DNA of 64,000 nucleotides from Halictus rubicundus (Eukaryota > Arthropoda > Insecta > Hymenoptera > Halictidae), in the NCBI RefSeq assembly GCF_050948215.1, contig NW_027488704.1, forward strand, positions 310,001 through 374,000, read 5' to 3'. A program made the translations under genes and the position numbers. Under the pieces are notes generated by a model, which saw only the letters and a program-made list of their open reading frames with translations, had not been told where the DNA came from and did not search any database. The number at the start of each line of letters is the position of its first letter. The first letter of the stretch is position 1. Positions 25,901 to 40,942 of this stretch are shown piece by piece.

Positions 25901-28876
25901 TCTATCCTATCTTATCCTCTATCGTGTCCTATCCTCTATGGTATCCTATCCTCTATCCTATCCCATCCTCTATCCTATCCTCTATCCTATCCTATCCTCT
26001 ATCCTATCCTCTATCCTATCCAATCCTCTATCCTATCCTCTATCCTATCCTATACTCTATCCTACCCTATCCTCTATCGTATCCTATCCTCTATCCTATC
26101 CTGTCCTCTATCCTATCCTATCCTCTATCCTATCCTATCCTCTATCCTATCCCATCCTCAATCCTATCCTTTCCTCTATCCTATAATCTATCCTACCCTA
26201 TCCTCTTACTTATCCTATCCTCTATCCTATCCTATCCTCTATCCTATCCGATCCTCTATCCTATACTATCCTCTATCCTATCCTATCCTCAATCCAATCC
26301 TATCCTCTATCCTATCCTATCCTCTATCGTATCCTATCCTCTATCGTATCCAATCCCCTATCCTACTCTATCCTCTTTCCTATCCTATCCTCAATCCAAT
26401 CCTATTCTCTATTCTATCCTATCCTCTATCCTATCCTATCCTCTATCCTATCCAATCCCCTATCCTATCCTCTATCATATCCTATTCTCTATCCTATCCT
26501 ATACTCTATCCTATCCTATCCTCTATCGTATCCTATCCTCTATCCTATCCTGTCCTCAATCCTATCCTATCCTATCCTCTATCCTATCCCATCCTCAATC
26601 CTATCCTTTCCTCTATCCTATAATCTATCCTATCCTATCCTCTTACTTATCCTATCCTCTATCTTATCCTATCCTCTATCCTATCCTATCCTCTATCGTA
26701 TCCTATCCTCTATCCTATCCAATCCTCTATCCCATCCTCTATCCTATCCTATCCTCTATCTTATCCTATCCTCTATCCTATCCTATCCTCAATCCAATCA
26801 TATCCTCTATCCTATCCTATCCTCTATCTTATCCTATCCTCTACCCTATCCAATAATCTATCCTATTCTATCCTCTATTCTATCCTATCCTCAATCCAAT
26901 CCTATCCTCTATCCTATCCTATCCTCTATCCAATCCTATCCTCTATCCTATCCTATCCTATCCTCTATCGTATCCTATCCTCTATCCTATCCAATCCTCT
27001 ATACTATCCTCTATCCTATCCTATCCTCTATCCTATCCTATCCAATCCTCTATCCTATCCTCAATCCTATCCTATCCTTTATCCTATAATACCATTTATC
27101 CTATCCTATTCTCCATCCTATCCTATCCTATCCTCTATCGTATGCTCTATCCTATCCTATCAACTATACTATCCTATCCTCAATCCTATCCTATCCTCTA
27201 TCATATCCCATCCTCTATCCTATGCTATCCTATCCTATCCTCTATCGTATGCTCTATCCTATCCTATCAACTATCCTATCCTATTCTCTATTCTATCCTA
27301 TCCTCTATCCTATCCAATCCCCAATCCTATCCTCTATCCTATCCTATCCTCTATCCTATCTTATCCTCTATCCTATCCTGTCCTCTATCCTAACCTATCC
27401 TCTATCCTATCCTATCCTCTATCCTATCATATCCTCTATCGTATCCTATCCTCTATCCTAACCTATACTCTATCCTATCTTATCCTCTATCGTGTCCTAT
27501 CCTCTATGGTATCCTATCCTCTATCCTATCCCATCCTCTATCCTGTCCTCTATCCTAGCCTATCCTCTATCCTATCCTCTATCCTATCCAATCCTCTATC
27601 CTATCCTCTATCCTATCCTATACTCTATCCTATCCTATCCTCTATCGTATCCTATCCTCTATCCTATCCTGTCCTCTATCCTATCCTATCCTCTATCATA
27701 TCCTATCCTCTATCCTATCCCATCCTCAATCCTATCCTTTCCTCTATCCTATAATCTATTCTACCCTATCCTCTTACTTATCCTATCCTCTATCCTATCC
27801 GATCCTCTATCCTATACTATCCTCTATCCTATCCTATCCTCAATCCAATCCTATCCTCTATCCTATCCTATCCTCTATCGTATCCTATCCTCTATCGTAT
27901 CCAATCCCCTATCCTACTCTATCCTCTATCCTATCCTATCCTCAATCCAATCCTATTCTCTATTCTATCCTATCCTCTATCCTATCCTATCCTCTATCCT
28001 ATCCAATTACCTATCATATCCTCTATCATATCCTATTCTCTATCCTATCCTATACTCTATCCTATCCTATCCTCTATCGTATCCTATCCTCTATCCTATC
28101 CTGTCCTCTATCCTATCCTATCCTATCCTCTATCCTATCCCATCCTCAATCCTATCCTTTCCTCTATCCTATAATCTATCCTATCCTATCCTCTTACTTA
28201 TCCTATCCTCTATCCTATCCTATCCTCTACCCTATCCAATCCTCTATCCTACCCTCTATCCTATCCTATCCTCTATCCTATTCTATTCTCTACCCTATCC
28301 TATCCTCTATCGTATCCTATCCTCTATCGTATGCTCTATCCTACCCTATCCTCTATCCTATCCAAACCCCTATCCTATCCTCTATCCTATCCTATCCTCT
28401 ATCCTATACTATCCTCTATCGTATGCTATATCGTATTCTGTCCACTATCGTATGCTATATCGTATCCTATCCTCTATCGTATCCAATCCCCTATCCTATC
28501 CTCTATCCTCTCCTATACTCAATCCAATCCTATCCTCTATCCTATCCTATCCTCTATCGTATCCTATCCTCTATCCTATCCAATCCTCTATCCCATTCTA
28601 TCCTCTATCCTATCCTATCCTCAATCCGATCCTATCCTCTATCCTATCCTATTCTCTATCCTATCCTGTCCTCTATCCTATCCTATCCGCTATCCTATCC
28701 TATCCTCTATCCTATCCTACCCTCAATGCTATCCTATCCTCTATCCTATCGTATCCTCTATCCAATCCTATGCTCTATCCTATCCTCTATCCTATCCTTT
28801 CCTCTATAATATCGTATCTTCTATCGTATCCTATCCTCTATCCTATCCTATTCTCTATCCTATCCTATCCTCTATC
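22967..28876. repeat. 5.9-kb satellite segment, copy 2
   Basis: This copy of 6414-12323 (shift 16553) is joined directly to the end of the 8.1-kb copy. Because both derive from overlapping source DNA, positions from about 17,970 recur 4997 bp further on; GGATCC at 19934 and 24931 shows the step. The result looks like a 5-kb tandem duplication, but the right half (27,980-28,876) follows the 11.4-12.3 kb source instead. It ends before the position equivalent to the retroelement insertion. Confidence 0.86.
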
Positions 28877-30605
28877 ATATCCTATCCTCTATCCTATGCT
28901 ATCCTCTATCCTATCCTATCCTCTATCCTATCCTATCCTCAATTCTATCCTATCCTCTATCATATACTATCCTCTATCCTATCCTATCCTCTATCCTATC
29001 CTATCCTCTATCCTATATTATCCTCTATCCTATCCTGTCCTCTATTCTATCCTATCCTCTATCGTATCCTATCCACTATCCTATCTTATCCTCTATCCTA
29101 TCCTATCCTCTATCCTATCCTATCCTCTATCGTATCCGATCCTCAATCCTATACTATCCTCTATCCTATCCTATCCTGTATCCTATCCTATCCTCTATCC
29201 TATCCTATCCTCTATCCTATCCTATCCTCTATCCTATCCTATCCTCTATCCTATCCTATCCTCTATCCTATCCAATCCTCTATCCTATCCTATCCTCTAT
29301 CCTATCCTATCCTATCCTCTATCGTATCCTATCCTGTATCCTATCCTATCCTGTATCCTATCCAATCCCCTATCCAATCCTCTATCCTATCCGATCCTCT
29401 ATCCTATTATACCATGTATCCTATCTTATTCTCTATCCTATCCTCTATCCTATCCTATCCTCTATCCTATCTTATCCTCTATCCTATCCTATCCTCTATC
29501 CTATCCTGTCCTCTATTCTATCCTATCCTCTATCTTATCCTATCTACTATCCTATCTTATCCTCTACCCTATCCTATCCTCCATCCTATCCTATCCTCTA
29601 TCGTATTCTATCCTCTATCCTAACCTATACTCTATCCTATCTTATCCTCTATCGTGTCCTATCCTCTATGGTATCCTATCCTCTATCCTATCCCATCCTC
29701 TATCCTATCCTCTATCCTATCCTATCCTCTATCCTATCCTCTATCCTATCCAATCCTCTATCCTATCCTCTATCCTATCCTATACTCTATCCTATCCTAT
29801 CCTCTATCGTATCCTATCCTCTATCCTATCCTGTCCTCTATCCTATCCTATCCTCTATCCTATCCTATCCTCTATCCTATCCCATCCTCAATCCTATCCT
29901 TTCCTCTATCCTATAATCTATCCTACCCTATCCTCTTACTTATCCTATCCTCTATCCTATCCTATCCTCTATCCTATCCGATCCTCTATCCTATACTATC
30001 CTCTATCCTATCCTATCCTCTATCCTATCCAATCCCCTATCCTATCCTCTATCATATCCTATTCTCTATCCTATCCTATACTCTATCCTATCCTATCCTC
30101 TATCGTATCCTATCCTCTATCCTATCCTGTCCTCTATCCTATCCTATCCTATCCTCTATCCTATCCCATCCTCAATCCTATCCTTTCCTCTATCCTATAA
30201 TCTATCCTATCCTATCCTCTTACTTATCCTATCCTCTATCTTATCCTATCCTCTATCCTATCCTATCCTCTATCGTATCCTATCCTCTATCCTATCCAAT
30301 CCTCTATCCCATCCTCTATCCTATCCTATCCTCTATCTTATCCTATCCTCTATCCTATCCTATCCTCTATCGTATCCTATCCTCTATCCTATCCAATCCT
30401 CTATCCCATCCTCTATCCTATCCTATCCTCTATCTTATCCTATCCTCTATCCTATCCTATCCTCAATCCAATCATATCCTCTATCCTATCCTATCCTCTA
30501 TCTTATCCTATCCTCTACCCTATCCAATAATCTAAATTATTCTATCCTCTATTCTATCCTATCCTCAATCCAATCCTATCCTCTATCCTATCCTATCCTC
30601 TATCC
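27430..30605. repeat. 3.2-kb satellite segment, copy 1
   Basis: The segment recurs at 31463-34655. The shift is 4033 at the left and 4050 after one extra 17-bp monomer in copy 2 near 31814. I counted about four substitutions, for example ACTCAATCC here against ACTCAACCC in copy 2 near 32565. A rare CTAAATTATTC variant near 30532 is shared. The segment overlaps the end of the 5.9-kb copy. Confidence 0.86.
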
Positions 30606-31462
30606 TATCCAATCCCCTATCCTATCCTCTATCATATCCTATTCTCTATCCTATCCTATACTCTATCCTATCCTATCCTCTATCGTATCCTATCCTCTAT
30701 CCTATCCTGTCCTCTATCCTATCCTATCCTATCCTCTATCCTATCCCATCCTCAATCCTATCCTTTCCTCTATCCTATAATCTATCCTATCCTATCCTCT
30801 TACTTATCCTATCCTCTATCTTATCCTATCCTCTATCCTATCCTATCCTCTATCGTATCCTATCCTCTATCCTATCCAATCCTCTATCCCATCCTCTATC
30901 CTATCCTATCCTCTTACTTATCCTATCCTCTATCTTATCCTATCCTCTATCCTATCCTATCCTCTATCGTATCCTATCCTCTATCCTATCCAATCCTCTA
31001 TCCCATCCTCTATCCTATCCTATCCTCTATCTTATCCTATCCTCTATCCTATCCTATCCTCAATCCAATCATATCCTCTATCCTATCCTATCCTCTATCT
31101 TATCCTATCCTCTACCCTATCCAATAATCTATCCTATTCTATCCTCTATTCTATCCTATCCTCAATCCAATCCTATCCTCTATCCTATCCTATCCTCTAT
31201 CCAATCCTATCCTCTATCCTATCCTATCCTATCCTCTATCGTATCCTATCCTCTATCCTATCCAATCCTCTATACTATCCTCTATCCTATCCTATCCTCT
31301 ATCCTATCCTATCCAATCCTCTATCCTATCCTCAATCCTATCCTATCCTTTATCCTATAATACCATTTATCCTATCCTATTCTCCATCCTATCCTATCCT
31401 ATCCTCTATCGTATGCTCTATCCTATCCTATCAACTATACTATCCTATCCTCAATCCTATCC
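30606..31462. repeat. Satellite junction region made of two re-used pieces
   Basis: The first part (30606-30912) repeats 30026-30332 at a distance of 580 bp. From 30912 onward the sequence follows 26641 onward at a shift of 4271 up to about 31474. The switch takes place in CTCTTACTTATCC. This is the spacer between the two 3.2-kb copies and shows template switching or unequal crossing-over at sub-kilobase scale. Confidence 0.75.
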
Positions 31463-34400
31463 TATCCTCTATCGTATCCTATCCTCTATCCTAACCTATA
31501 CTCTATCCTATCTTATCCTCTATCGTGTCCTATCCTCTATGGTATCCTATCCTCTATCCTATCCCATCCTCTATCCTGTCCTCTATCCTAGCCTATCCTC
31601 TATCCTATCCTCTATCCTATCCAATCCTCTATCCTATCCTCTATCCTATCCTATACTCTATCCTATCCTATCCTCTATCGTATCCTATCCTCTATCCTAT
31701 CCTGTCCTCTATCCTATCCTATCCTCTATCATATCCTATCCTCTATCCTATCCCATCCTCAATCCTATCCTTTCCTCTATCCTATAATCTATTCTACCCT
31801 ATCCTCTTACTTATCCTATCCTCTATCCTATCCTATCCTCTATCCTATCCGATCCTCTATCCTATACTATCCTCTATCCTATCCTATCCTCAATCCAATC
31901 CTATCCTCTATCCTATCCTATCCTCTATCGTATCCTATCCTCTATCGTATCCAATCCCCTATCCTACTCTATCCTCTATCCTATCCTATCCTCAATCCAA
32001 TCCTATTCTCTATTCTATCCTATCCTCTATCCTATCCTATCCTCTATCCTATCCAATTACCTATCATATCCTCTATCATATCCTATTCTCTATCCTATCC
32101 TATACTCTATCCTATCCTATCCTCTATCGTATCCTATCCTCTATCCTATCCTGTCCTCTATCCTATCCTATCCTATCCTCTATCCTATCCCATCCTCAAT
32201 CCTATCCTTTCCTCTATCCTATAATCTATCCTATCCTATCCTCTTACTTATCCTATCCTCTATCCTATCCTATCCTCTACCCTATCCAATCCTCTATCCT
32301 ACCCTCTATCCTATCCTATCCTCTATCCTATTCTATTCTCTACCCTATCCTATCCTCTATCGTATCCTATCCTCTATCGTATGCTCTATCCTACCCTATC
32401 CTCTATCCTATCCAAACCCCTATCCTATCCTCTATCCTATCCTATCCTCTATCCTATACTATCCTCTATCGTATGCTATATCGTATTCTGTCCACTATCG
32501 TATGCTATATCGTATCCTATCCTCTATCGTATCCAATCCCCTATCCTATCCTCTATCCTCTTCTATACTCAACCCAATCCTATCCTCTATCCTATCCTAT
32601 CCTCTATCGTATCCTATCCTCTATCCTATCCAATCCTCTATCCCATTCTATCCTCTATCCTATCCTATCCTCAATCCGATCCTATCCTCTATCCTATCCT
32701 ATTCTCTATCCTATCCTGTCCTCTATCCTATCCTATCCGCTATCCTATCCTATCCTCTATCCTATCCTACCCTCAATGCTATCCTATCCTCTATCCTATC
32801 GTATCCTCTATCCAATCCTATGCTCTATCCTATCCTCTATCCTATCCTTTCCTCTATAATATCGTATCTTCTATCGTATCCTATCCTCTATCCTATCCTA
32901 TTCTCTATCCTATCCTATCCTCTATCATATCCTATCCTCTATCCTATGCTATCCTCTATCCTATCCTATCCTCTATCCTATCCTATCCTCAATTCTATCC
33001 TATCCTCTATCATATACTATCCTCTATCCTATCCTATCCTCTATCCTATCCTATCCTCTATCCTATATTATCCTCTATCCTATCCTGTCCTCTATTCTAT
33101 CCTATCCTCTATCGTATCCTATCCACTATCCTATCTTATCCTCTATCCTATCCTATCCTCTATCCTATCCTATCCTCTATCGTATCCGATCCTCAATCCT
33201 ATACTATCCTCTATCCTATCCTATCCTGTATCCTATCCTATCCTCTATCCTATCCTATCCTCTATCCTATCCTATCCTCTATCCTATCCTATCCTCTATC
33301 CTATCCTATCCTCTATCCTATCCAATCCTCTATCCTATCCTATCCTCTATCCTATCCTATCCTATCCTCTATCGTATCCTATCCTGTATCCTATCCTATC
33401 CTGTATCCTATCCAATCCCCTATCCAATCCTCTATCCTATCCGATCCTCTATCCTATTATACCATGTATCCTATCTTATTCTCTATCCTATCCTCTATCC
33501 TATCCTATCCTCTATCCTATCTTATCCTCTATCCTATCCTATCCTCTATCCTATCCTGTCCTCTATTCTATCCTATCCTCTATCTTATCCTATCTACTAT
33601 CCTATCTTATCCTCTACCCTATCCTATCCTCCATCCTATCCTATCCTCTATCGTATTCTATCCTCTATCCTAACCTATACTCTATCCTATCTTATCCTCT
33701 ATCGTGTCCTATCCTCTATGGTATCCTATCCTCTATCCTATCCCATCCTCTATCCTATCCTCTATCCTATCCTATCCTCTATCCTATCCTCTATCCTATC
33801 CAATCCTCTATCCTATCCTCTATCCTATCCTATACTCTATCCTATCCTATCCTCTATCGTATCCTATCCTCTATCCTATCCTGTCCTCTATCCTATCCTA
33901 TCCTCTATCCTATCCTATCCTCTATCCTATCCCATCCTCAATCCTATCCTTTCCTCTATCCTATAATCTATCCTACCCTATCCTCTTACTTATCCTATCC
34001 TCTATCCTATCCTATCCTCTATCCTATCCGATCCTCTATCCTATACTATCCTCTATCCTATCCTATCCTCTATCCTATCCAATCCCCTATCCTATCCTCT
34101 ATCATATCCTACTCTCTATCCTATCCTATACTCTATCCTATCCTATCCTCTATCGTATCCTATCCTCTATCCTATCCTGTCCTCTATCCTATCCTATCCT
34201 ATCCTCTATCCTATCCCATCCTCAATCCTATCCTTTCCTCTATCCTATAATCTATCCTATCCTATCCTCTTACTTATCCTATCCTCTATCTTATCCTATC
34301 CTCTATCCTATCCTATCCTCTATCGTATCCTATCCTCTATCCTATCCAATCCTCTATCCCATCCTCTATCCTATCCTATCCTCTATCTTATCCTATCCTC

Positions 34401-34655
34401 TATCCTATCCTATCCTCTATCGTATCCTATCCTCTATCCTATCCAATCCTCTATCCCATCCTCTATCCTATCCTATCCTCTATCTTATCCTATCCTCTAT
34501 CCTATCCTATCCTCAATCCAATCACATCCTCTATCCTATCCTATCCTCTATCTTATCCTATCCTCTACCCTATCCAATAATCTAAATTATTCTATCCTCT
34601 ATTCTATCCTATCCTCAATCCAATCCTATCCTCTATCCTATCCTATCCTCTATCC
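31463..34655. repeat. 3.2-kb satellite segment, copy 2
   Basis: This is the copy of 27430-30605. It differs by one added monomer and a few substitutions, such as CCTACTCTC near 34110 (CCTATTCTC in copy 1) and CAATCACATCC near 34520. These differences set it apart from the left-hand duplications, in which I saw none. Part of it (31697-32971) recurs again at 34677-35951, shift 2980. Confidence 0.85.
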
Positions 34656-37480
34656 AATCCTATCCTATCCTCTATCGTATCCTGTCCTCTATCCTATCCT
34701 ATCCTCTATCCTATCCTATCCTCTATCCTATCCCATCCTCAATCCTATCCTTTCCTCTATCCTATAATCTATCCTACCCTATCCTCTTACTTATCCTATC
34801 CTCTATCCTATCCTATCCTCTATCCTATCCGATCCTCTATCCTATACTATCCTCTATCCTATCCTATCCTCAATCCAATCCTATCCTCTATCCTATCCTA
34901 TCCTCTATCGTATCCTATCCTCTATCGTATCCAATCCCCTATCCTACTCTATCCTCTATCCTATCCTATCCTCAATCCAATCCTATTCTCTATTCTATCC
35001 TATCCTCTATCCTATCCTATCCTCTATCCTATCCAATTACCTATCCTATCCTCTATCATATCCTATTCTCTATCCTATCCTATACTCTATCCTATCCTAT
35101 CCTCTATCGTATCCTATCCTCTATCCTATCCTGTCCTCTATCCTATCCTATCCTATCCTCTATCCTATCCCATCCTCAATCCTATCCTTTCCTCTATCCT
35201 ATAATCTATCCTATCCTATCCTCTTACTTATCCTATCCTCTATCCTATCCTATCCTCTACCCTATCCAATCCTCTATCCTACCCTCTATAATATCCTATC
35301 CTCTATCCTATTCTATTCTCTACCCTATCCTATCCTCTATCGTATCCTATCCTCTATCGTTTGCTCTATCCTACCCTATCCTCTATCCTATCCAAACCCC
35401 TATCCTATCCTCTATCCTATCCTATCCTCTATCCTATACTATCCTCTATCGTATGCTATATCGTATTCTGTCCACTATCGTATGCTATATCGTATCCTAT
35501 CCTCTATCGTATCCAATCCCCTATCCTATCCTCTATCCTCTCCTATACTCAATCCAATCCTATCCTCTATCCTATCCTATCCTCTATCGTATCCTATCCT
35601 CTATCCTATCCAATCCTCTATCCCATTCTATCCTCTATCCTATCCTATCCTCAATCCGATCCTATCCTCTATCCTATCCTATTCTCTATCCTATCCTGTC
35701 CTCTATCCTATCCTATCCGCTATCCTATCCTATCCTCTATCCTATCCTACCCTCAATGCTATCCTATCCTCTATCCTATCGTATCCTCTATCCAATCCTA
35801 TGCTCTATCCTATCCTCTATCCTATCCTTTCCTCTATAATATCGTATCTTCTATCGTATCCTATCCTCTATCCTATCCTATTCTCTATCCTATCCTATCC
35901 TCTATCATATCCTATCCTCTATCCTATGCTATCCTCTATCCTATCCTATCCGCTATCCTATCTTACCCTCTATGCTATCCTATCCTCTATCCTATCCTAT
36001 CCTCTATCGTATGCTGGATCCTATCCTATCCTCTATCCTATCCTATCCTCAATCCTATCCTATCCTCTATCATATACTATCCTCTATCCTATCCTATCCT
36101 CTATCCTATCCTATCCTCTATCCTATATTATCCTCTATCCTATCCTGTCCTCTATTCTATCCTATCCTCTATCTTATCCTATCCACTATCCTATCTTATC
36201 CTCTATCCTATCCTATCCTCTATCCTATCCTATCCTCTATCGTATCCGATCCTCAATCCTATACTATCCTCTACCCTATCCTATCCTGTATCCTATCCTA
36301 TCCTCTATCCTATCCTATCGTCTATCCTATCCTATCCTCTATCGTATCCTATCCTGTATCCTATCCTCTATCCTATCCTATCCTGTATCCTATCCAATCC
36401 CCTATCCAATCCTCTATCCTATCCGATCCTCTACCCTATTATACCATGTATCCTATCTTATTCTCTATCCTATCCTATCCTCTATCCTATCCTATCCTCT
36501 ATCCTATCTTATCCTCTATCCTATCCTATCCTCTATCCTATCCTGTCCTCTATTCTATCCTATCCTCTATCTTATCCTATCTACTATCCTATCTTATCCT
36601 CTACCCTATCCTATCCTCCATCCTATCCTATCCTCTATCGTATTCTATCCTCTATCCTAACCTATACTCTATCCTATCTTATCCTCTATCGTGTCCTATC
36701 CTCTATCCTATCCTGTCCTCTATCCTATCCTATCCTCTATCCTATCCCATCCTCTATCCTATCCTCTATCCTATCCTATCCTCTATCCTATCCTCTATCC
36801 TATCCTCTATCCTATCCAATCCTCTATCCTATCCTCTATCCTATCCTATACTCTATCCTATCCTATCCTCTATCGTATCCTATCCTCTATCCTATCCTGT
36901 CCTCTATCCTATCCTATCCTCTATCCTATTCTATCCTCTATCCTATCCCATCCTCAATCCTATCCTTTCCTCTATCCTATAATCTATCCTACCCTATCCT
37001 CTTACTTATCCTATCCTCTATCCTATCCTATCCTCTATCCTATCCGATCCTCTATCCTATACTATCCTCTATCCTATCCTATCCTCAATCCAATCCTATC
37101 CTCTATCCTATCCTATCCTCTATCGTATCCAATCCCCTATCCTACTCTATCCTCTATCCTATCCTATCCTCAATCCAATCCTATTCTCTATTCTATCCTA
37201 TCCTCTATCCTATCCTATCCTCTATCCTATCCAATCCCCTATCCTATCCTCTATCATATCCTATTCTCTATCCTATCCTATACTCTATCCTATCCTATCC
37301 TCTATCGTATCCTATCCTCTATCCTATCCTGTCCTCTATCCTATCCTATCCTATCCTCTATCCTATCCCATCCTCAATCCTATCCTTTCCTCTATCCTGT
37401 AATCTATCCTATCCTATCCTCTTACTTATCCTATCCTCTATCCTATCCTATCCTCTACCCTATCCAATCCTCTATCCTAC
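34656..37480. repeat. Mosaic satellite region
   Basis: The first part, 34677-35951, matches 31697-32971 at shift 2980. It is followed by sequence like that around 8320-8650, including GGATCC at 36016 (8378 there). From about 36300 the pieces are shorter and re-ordered: markers known from 8.9-9.6 kb and 9.6-10.1 kb appear with losses. I could not find a single source for the rest. No gene is seen. Confidence 0.75.
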
Positions 37481-38489
37481 CCTCTATCCTATCCTATCCT
37501 CTATCCTATCTTATCCTCTATCCTATCCTATCCTCTATCCTATCCTGTCCTCTATTCTATCCTATCGTCTATCTTATCCTATCTACTATCCTATCTTATC
37601 CTCTACCCTATCCTATCCTCCATCCTATCCTATCTTCTATCGTATTCTATCCTCTATCCTATCCAATCCCCTATCCTATCCTCTGTCCTATCCTATCCTC
37701 AATCCGATCCTATCCTCTATCCTATCCTATTCTCTATCCTATCCTGTCCTCTATCCTATCCTATCCGCTATCCTATCCTATCCTCTATCCTATCCTACCC
37801 TCAATGCTATACTATCCTCTATCCTATCGTATCCTCTATCCAATCCTATGCTCTATCCTATCCTCTATCCTATCCTTTCCTCTATAATATCGTATCTTCT
37901 ATCGTATCCTATCCTCTATCCTATCCTATTCTCTATCCTATCCTATCCTCTATCATATCCTATCCTCTATCCTATGCTATCCTCTATCCTATCCTATCCG
38001 CTATCCTATCTTACCCTCTATGCTATCCTATCCTCTATCCTATCCTATCCTCTATTGTATGCTGGATCCTATCCTATCCTCTATCCTATCCTATCCTCAA
38101 TCCTATCCTATCCTCTATCATATACTATCCTCTATCCTATCCTATCCTCTATCCTATCCTATCCTCTATCCTATATTATCCTCTATCCTATCCTGTCCTC
38201 TATTCTATCCTATCCTCTATCTTATCCTATCCACTATCCTATCTTATCCTTTATCCTATCCTATCCTCTATCCTATCCTATCCTCTATCGTATCCGATCC
38301 TCAATCCTATACTATCCTCTATCCTATCCTATCCTGTATCCTATCCTATCCTCTATCCTATCCTATCCTCTATCCTATCCAATCTCATATCCTATCCAAT
38401 CTCATATCCTATCCTATCCTCTATCATGTCCTATCCTCTATCGTATCCTATCGTCTATCCTATCCAATCCTCTATCCTATCCTCAATCC
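37481..38489. repeat. 1.0-kb satellite piece, copy 1
   Basis: The piece recurs at 39934-40942, shift 2453, with at least one substitution (TATCTTCTATCG near 37631 against TATCCTCTATCG). It carries the derived landmark TTGTATGCTGGATCC (GGATCC at 38064), where the copies in the left half have TCGTATGCTGGATCC. This single change marks a subfamily amplified between 38 and 51 kb. Confidence 0.82.
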
Positions 38490-38589
38490 TATCCTATCCT
38501 CTATCCTATCCTATCCTCTATCCTATCCTATCCTCTATCCTATCCTATCCTCTATCCTATCCTATCCTCTATCCTATCCTATCCTCTAT

Positions 38590-40895
38590 CCTATCCTATC
38601 CTCTATCCTATCCTATCCTCTATCCTATCCTATCCTCTATCCTATCCTATCTTCTATCCTATCCTATCCTCTATCGTATCCTATCCTGTATCCTATCCTC
38701 TATCCTATCCTATCCTGTATCCTATCCAATCCCCTATCCAATCCTCTATCCTATCCGATCCTCTACCCTATTATACCATGTATCCTATCTTATTCTCTAT
38801 CCTATCCTATCCTCTATCCTATCCTATCCTCTATCCTATCTTATCCTCTATCCTATCCTATCCTCTATCCTATCCTGTCCTCTATTCTATCCTATCCTCT
38901 ATCTTATCCTATCTACTATCCTATCTTATCCTCTACCCTATCCTATCCTCCATCCTATCCTATCCTCTATCGTATTCTATCCTCTATCCTATCCAATCCC
39001 CTATCCTATCCTCTGTCCTATCCTATCCTCTATAATATCGTATCTTCTATCGTATCCTATCCTCTATCCTATCCTATCCTCTATCCTATCCTATCCAATC
39101 TCATATCCTATCCAATCTCATATCCTATCCAATCTCATATCCTATCCAATCTCATATCCTATCCTATCCTCTATCATATCCTATCCTCTATCGTATCCTA
39201 TCATCTATCCTATCCAATCCTCTATCCTATCCTCAATCTTATCCTATCCTCCATCCTATCCTATCCTCCATGCTATCCTATCCTCTATGCTATCATATCC
39301 TCTATCCTATTCTATCCTCTATCCTATCCTATCCTCAATCCAATCCTATCCTCTATCCTATCCTATCCTCTATCGTATCCTATCCTCTATCCTATCCTAT
39401 CCTCTATCGTATCTTATCCTCTATCGTATCCTGCCCTCTATACTATCCTATCCTCTATCCTGTTCTATCCACTATCCTATCTTATCCTCTATCCTATCCT
39501 ATCCTCTATCCTGTCCTATCCTCTATAGTATTCTATCCTCTATCCTATTCAATCCCCTATCCTATCCTCTGTCCTATCCTATCCACTATCATATCCTTTC
39601 CTCTATAATATCGTATCTTCTATCCTATCCTATACTCTATCCTATCCTATCCTCTATCATATCCTATCCCCTACCGTATCCTATCCTCTATCCTATCCTA
39701 TCCTCTATCCTATCCTATCCTCTATCCTATCTTATCCTCTATCCTATCCTGTCCTCTATCCTATCCTATCCTCTATCCTATCCAATCTCATATCCTATCC
39801 AATCTCATATCCTATCCTCCATCATGTCCTATCCTCTATCGTATCCTATCCTCTATCCTATTCTATCTTCTATCCTATCTATCCTCAACGCAATCCTATC
39901 ATCTAGCATATCCTATCCTCTATCCCATTCTATCCTCTATCCTATCCTATCCTCTATCCTATCTTATCCTCTATCCTATCCTATCCTCTATCCTATCCTG
40001 TCCTCTATTCTATCCTATCGTCTATCTTATCCTATCTACTATCCTATCTTATCCTCTACCCTATCCTATCCTCCATCCTATCCTATCCTCTATCGTATTC
40101 TATCCTCTATCCTATCCAATCCCCTATCCTATCCTCTGTCCTATCCTATCCTCAATCCGATCCTATCCTCTATCCTATCCTATTCTCTATCCTATCCTGT
40201 CCTCTATCCTATCCTATCCGCTATCCTATCCTATCCTCTATCCTATCCTACCCTCAATGCTATACTATCCTCTATCCTATCGTATCCTCTATCCAATCCT
40301 ATGCTCTATCCTATCCTCTATCCTATCCTTTCCTCTATAATATCGTATCTTCTATCGTATCCTATCCTCTATCCTATCCTATTCTCTATCCTATCCTATC
40401 CTCTATCATATCCTATCCTCTATCCTATGCTATCCTCTATCCTATCCTATCCGCTATCCTATCTTACCCTCTATGCTATCCTATCCTCTATCCTATCCTA
40501 TCCTCTATTGTATGCTGGATCCTATCCTATCCTCTATCCTATCCTATCCTCAATCCTATCCTATCCTCTATCATATACTATCCTCTATCCTATCCTATCC
40601 TCTATCCTATCCTATCCTCTATCCTATATTATCCTCTATCCTATCCTGTCCTCTATTCTATCCTATCCTCTATCTTATCCTATCCACTATCCTATCTTAT
40701 CCTTTATCCTATCCTATCCTCTATCCTATCCTATCCTCTATCGTATCCGATCCTCAATCCTATACTATCCTCTATCCTATCCTATCCTGTATCCTATCCT
40801 ATCCTCTATCCTATCCTATCCTCTATCCTATCCAATCTCATATCCTATCCAATCTCATATCCTATCCTATCCTCTATCATGTCCTATCCTCTATC
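38590..40895. repeat. 2.3-kb satellite segment, copy 1
   Basis: The segment recurs at about 42555-44877. The shift is 3965 on the left and 3982 on the right; the change is one extra copy of the 17-bp variant CAATCTCATATCCTATC (four here, five there). Shared markers include CATCTAGCATATCC (near 39899) and CTGCCCTC (near 39431). It overlaps the 1.0-kb piece listed next to it, which shows repeated re-use of the same DNA. Confidence 0.82.
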
Positions 40896-40942
40896 GTATC
40901 CTATCGTCTATCCTATCCAATCCTCTATCCTATCCTCAATCC
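39934..40942. repeat. 1.0-kb satellite piece, copy 2
   Basis: This copy of 37481-38489 carries GGATCC at 40517. After 40942 the sequence switches to a run like that of 8070-8650 with a second GGATCC at 41301, this time with the ancestral TCGTATG form. Two subfamilies therefore lie only 784 bp apart here. Confidence 0.8.
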
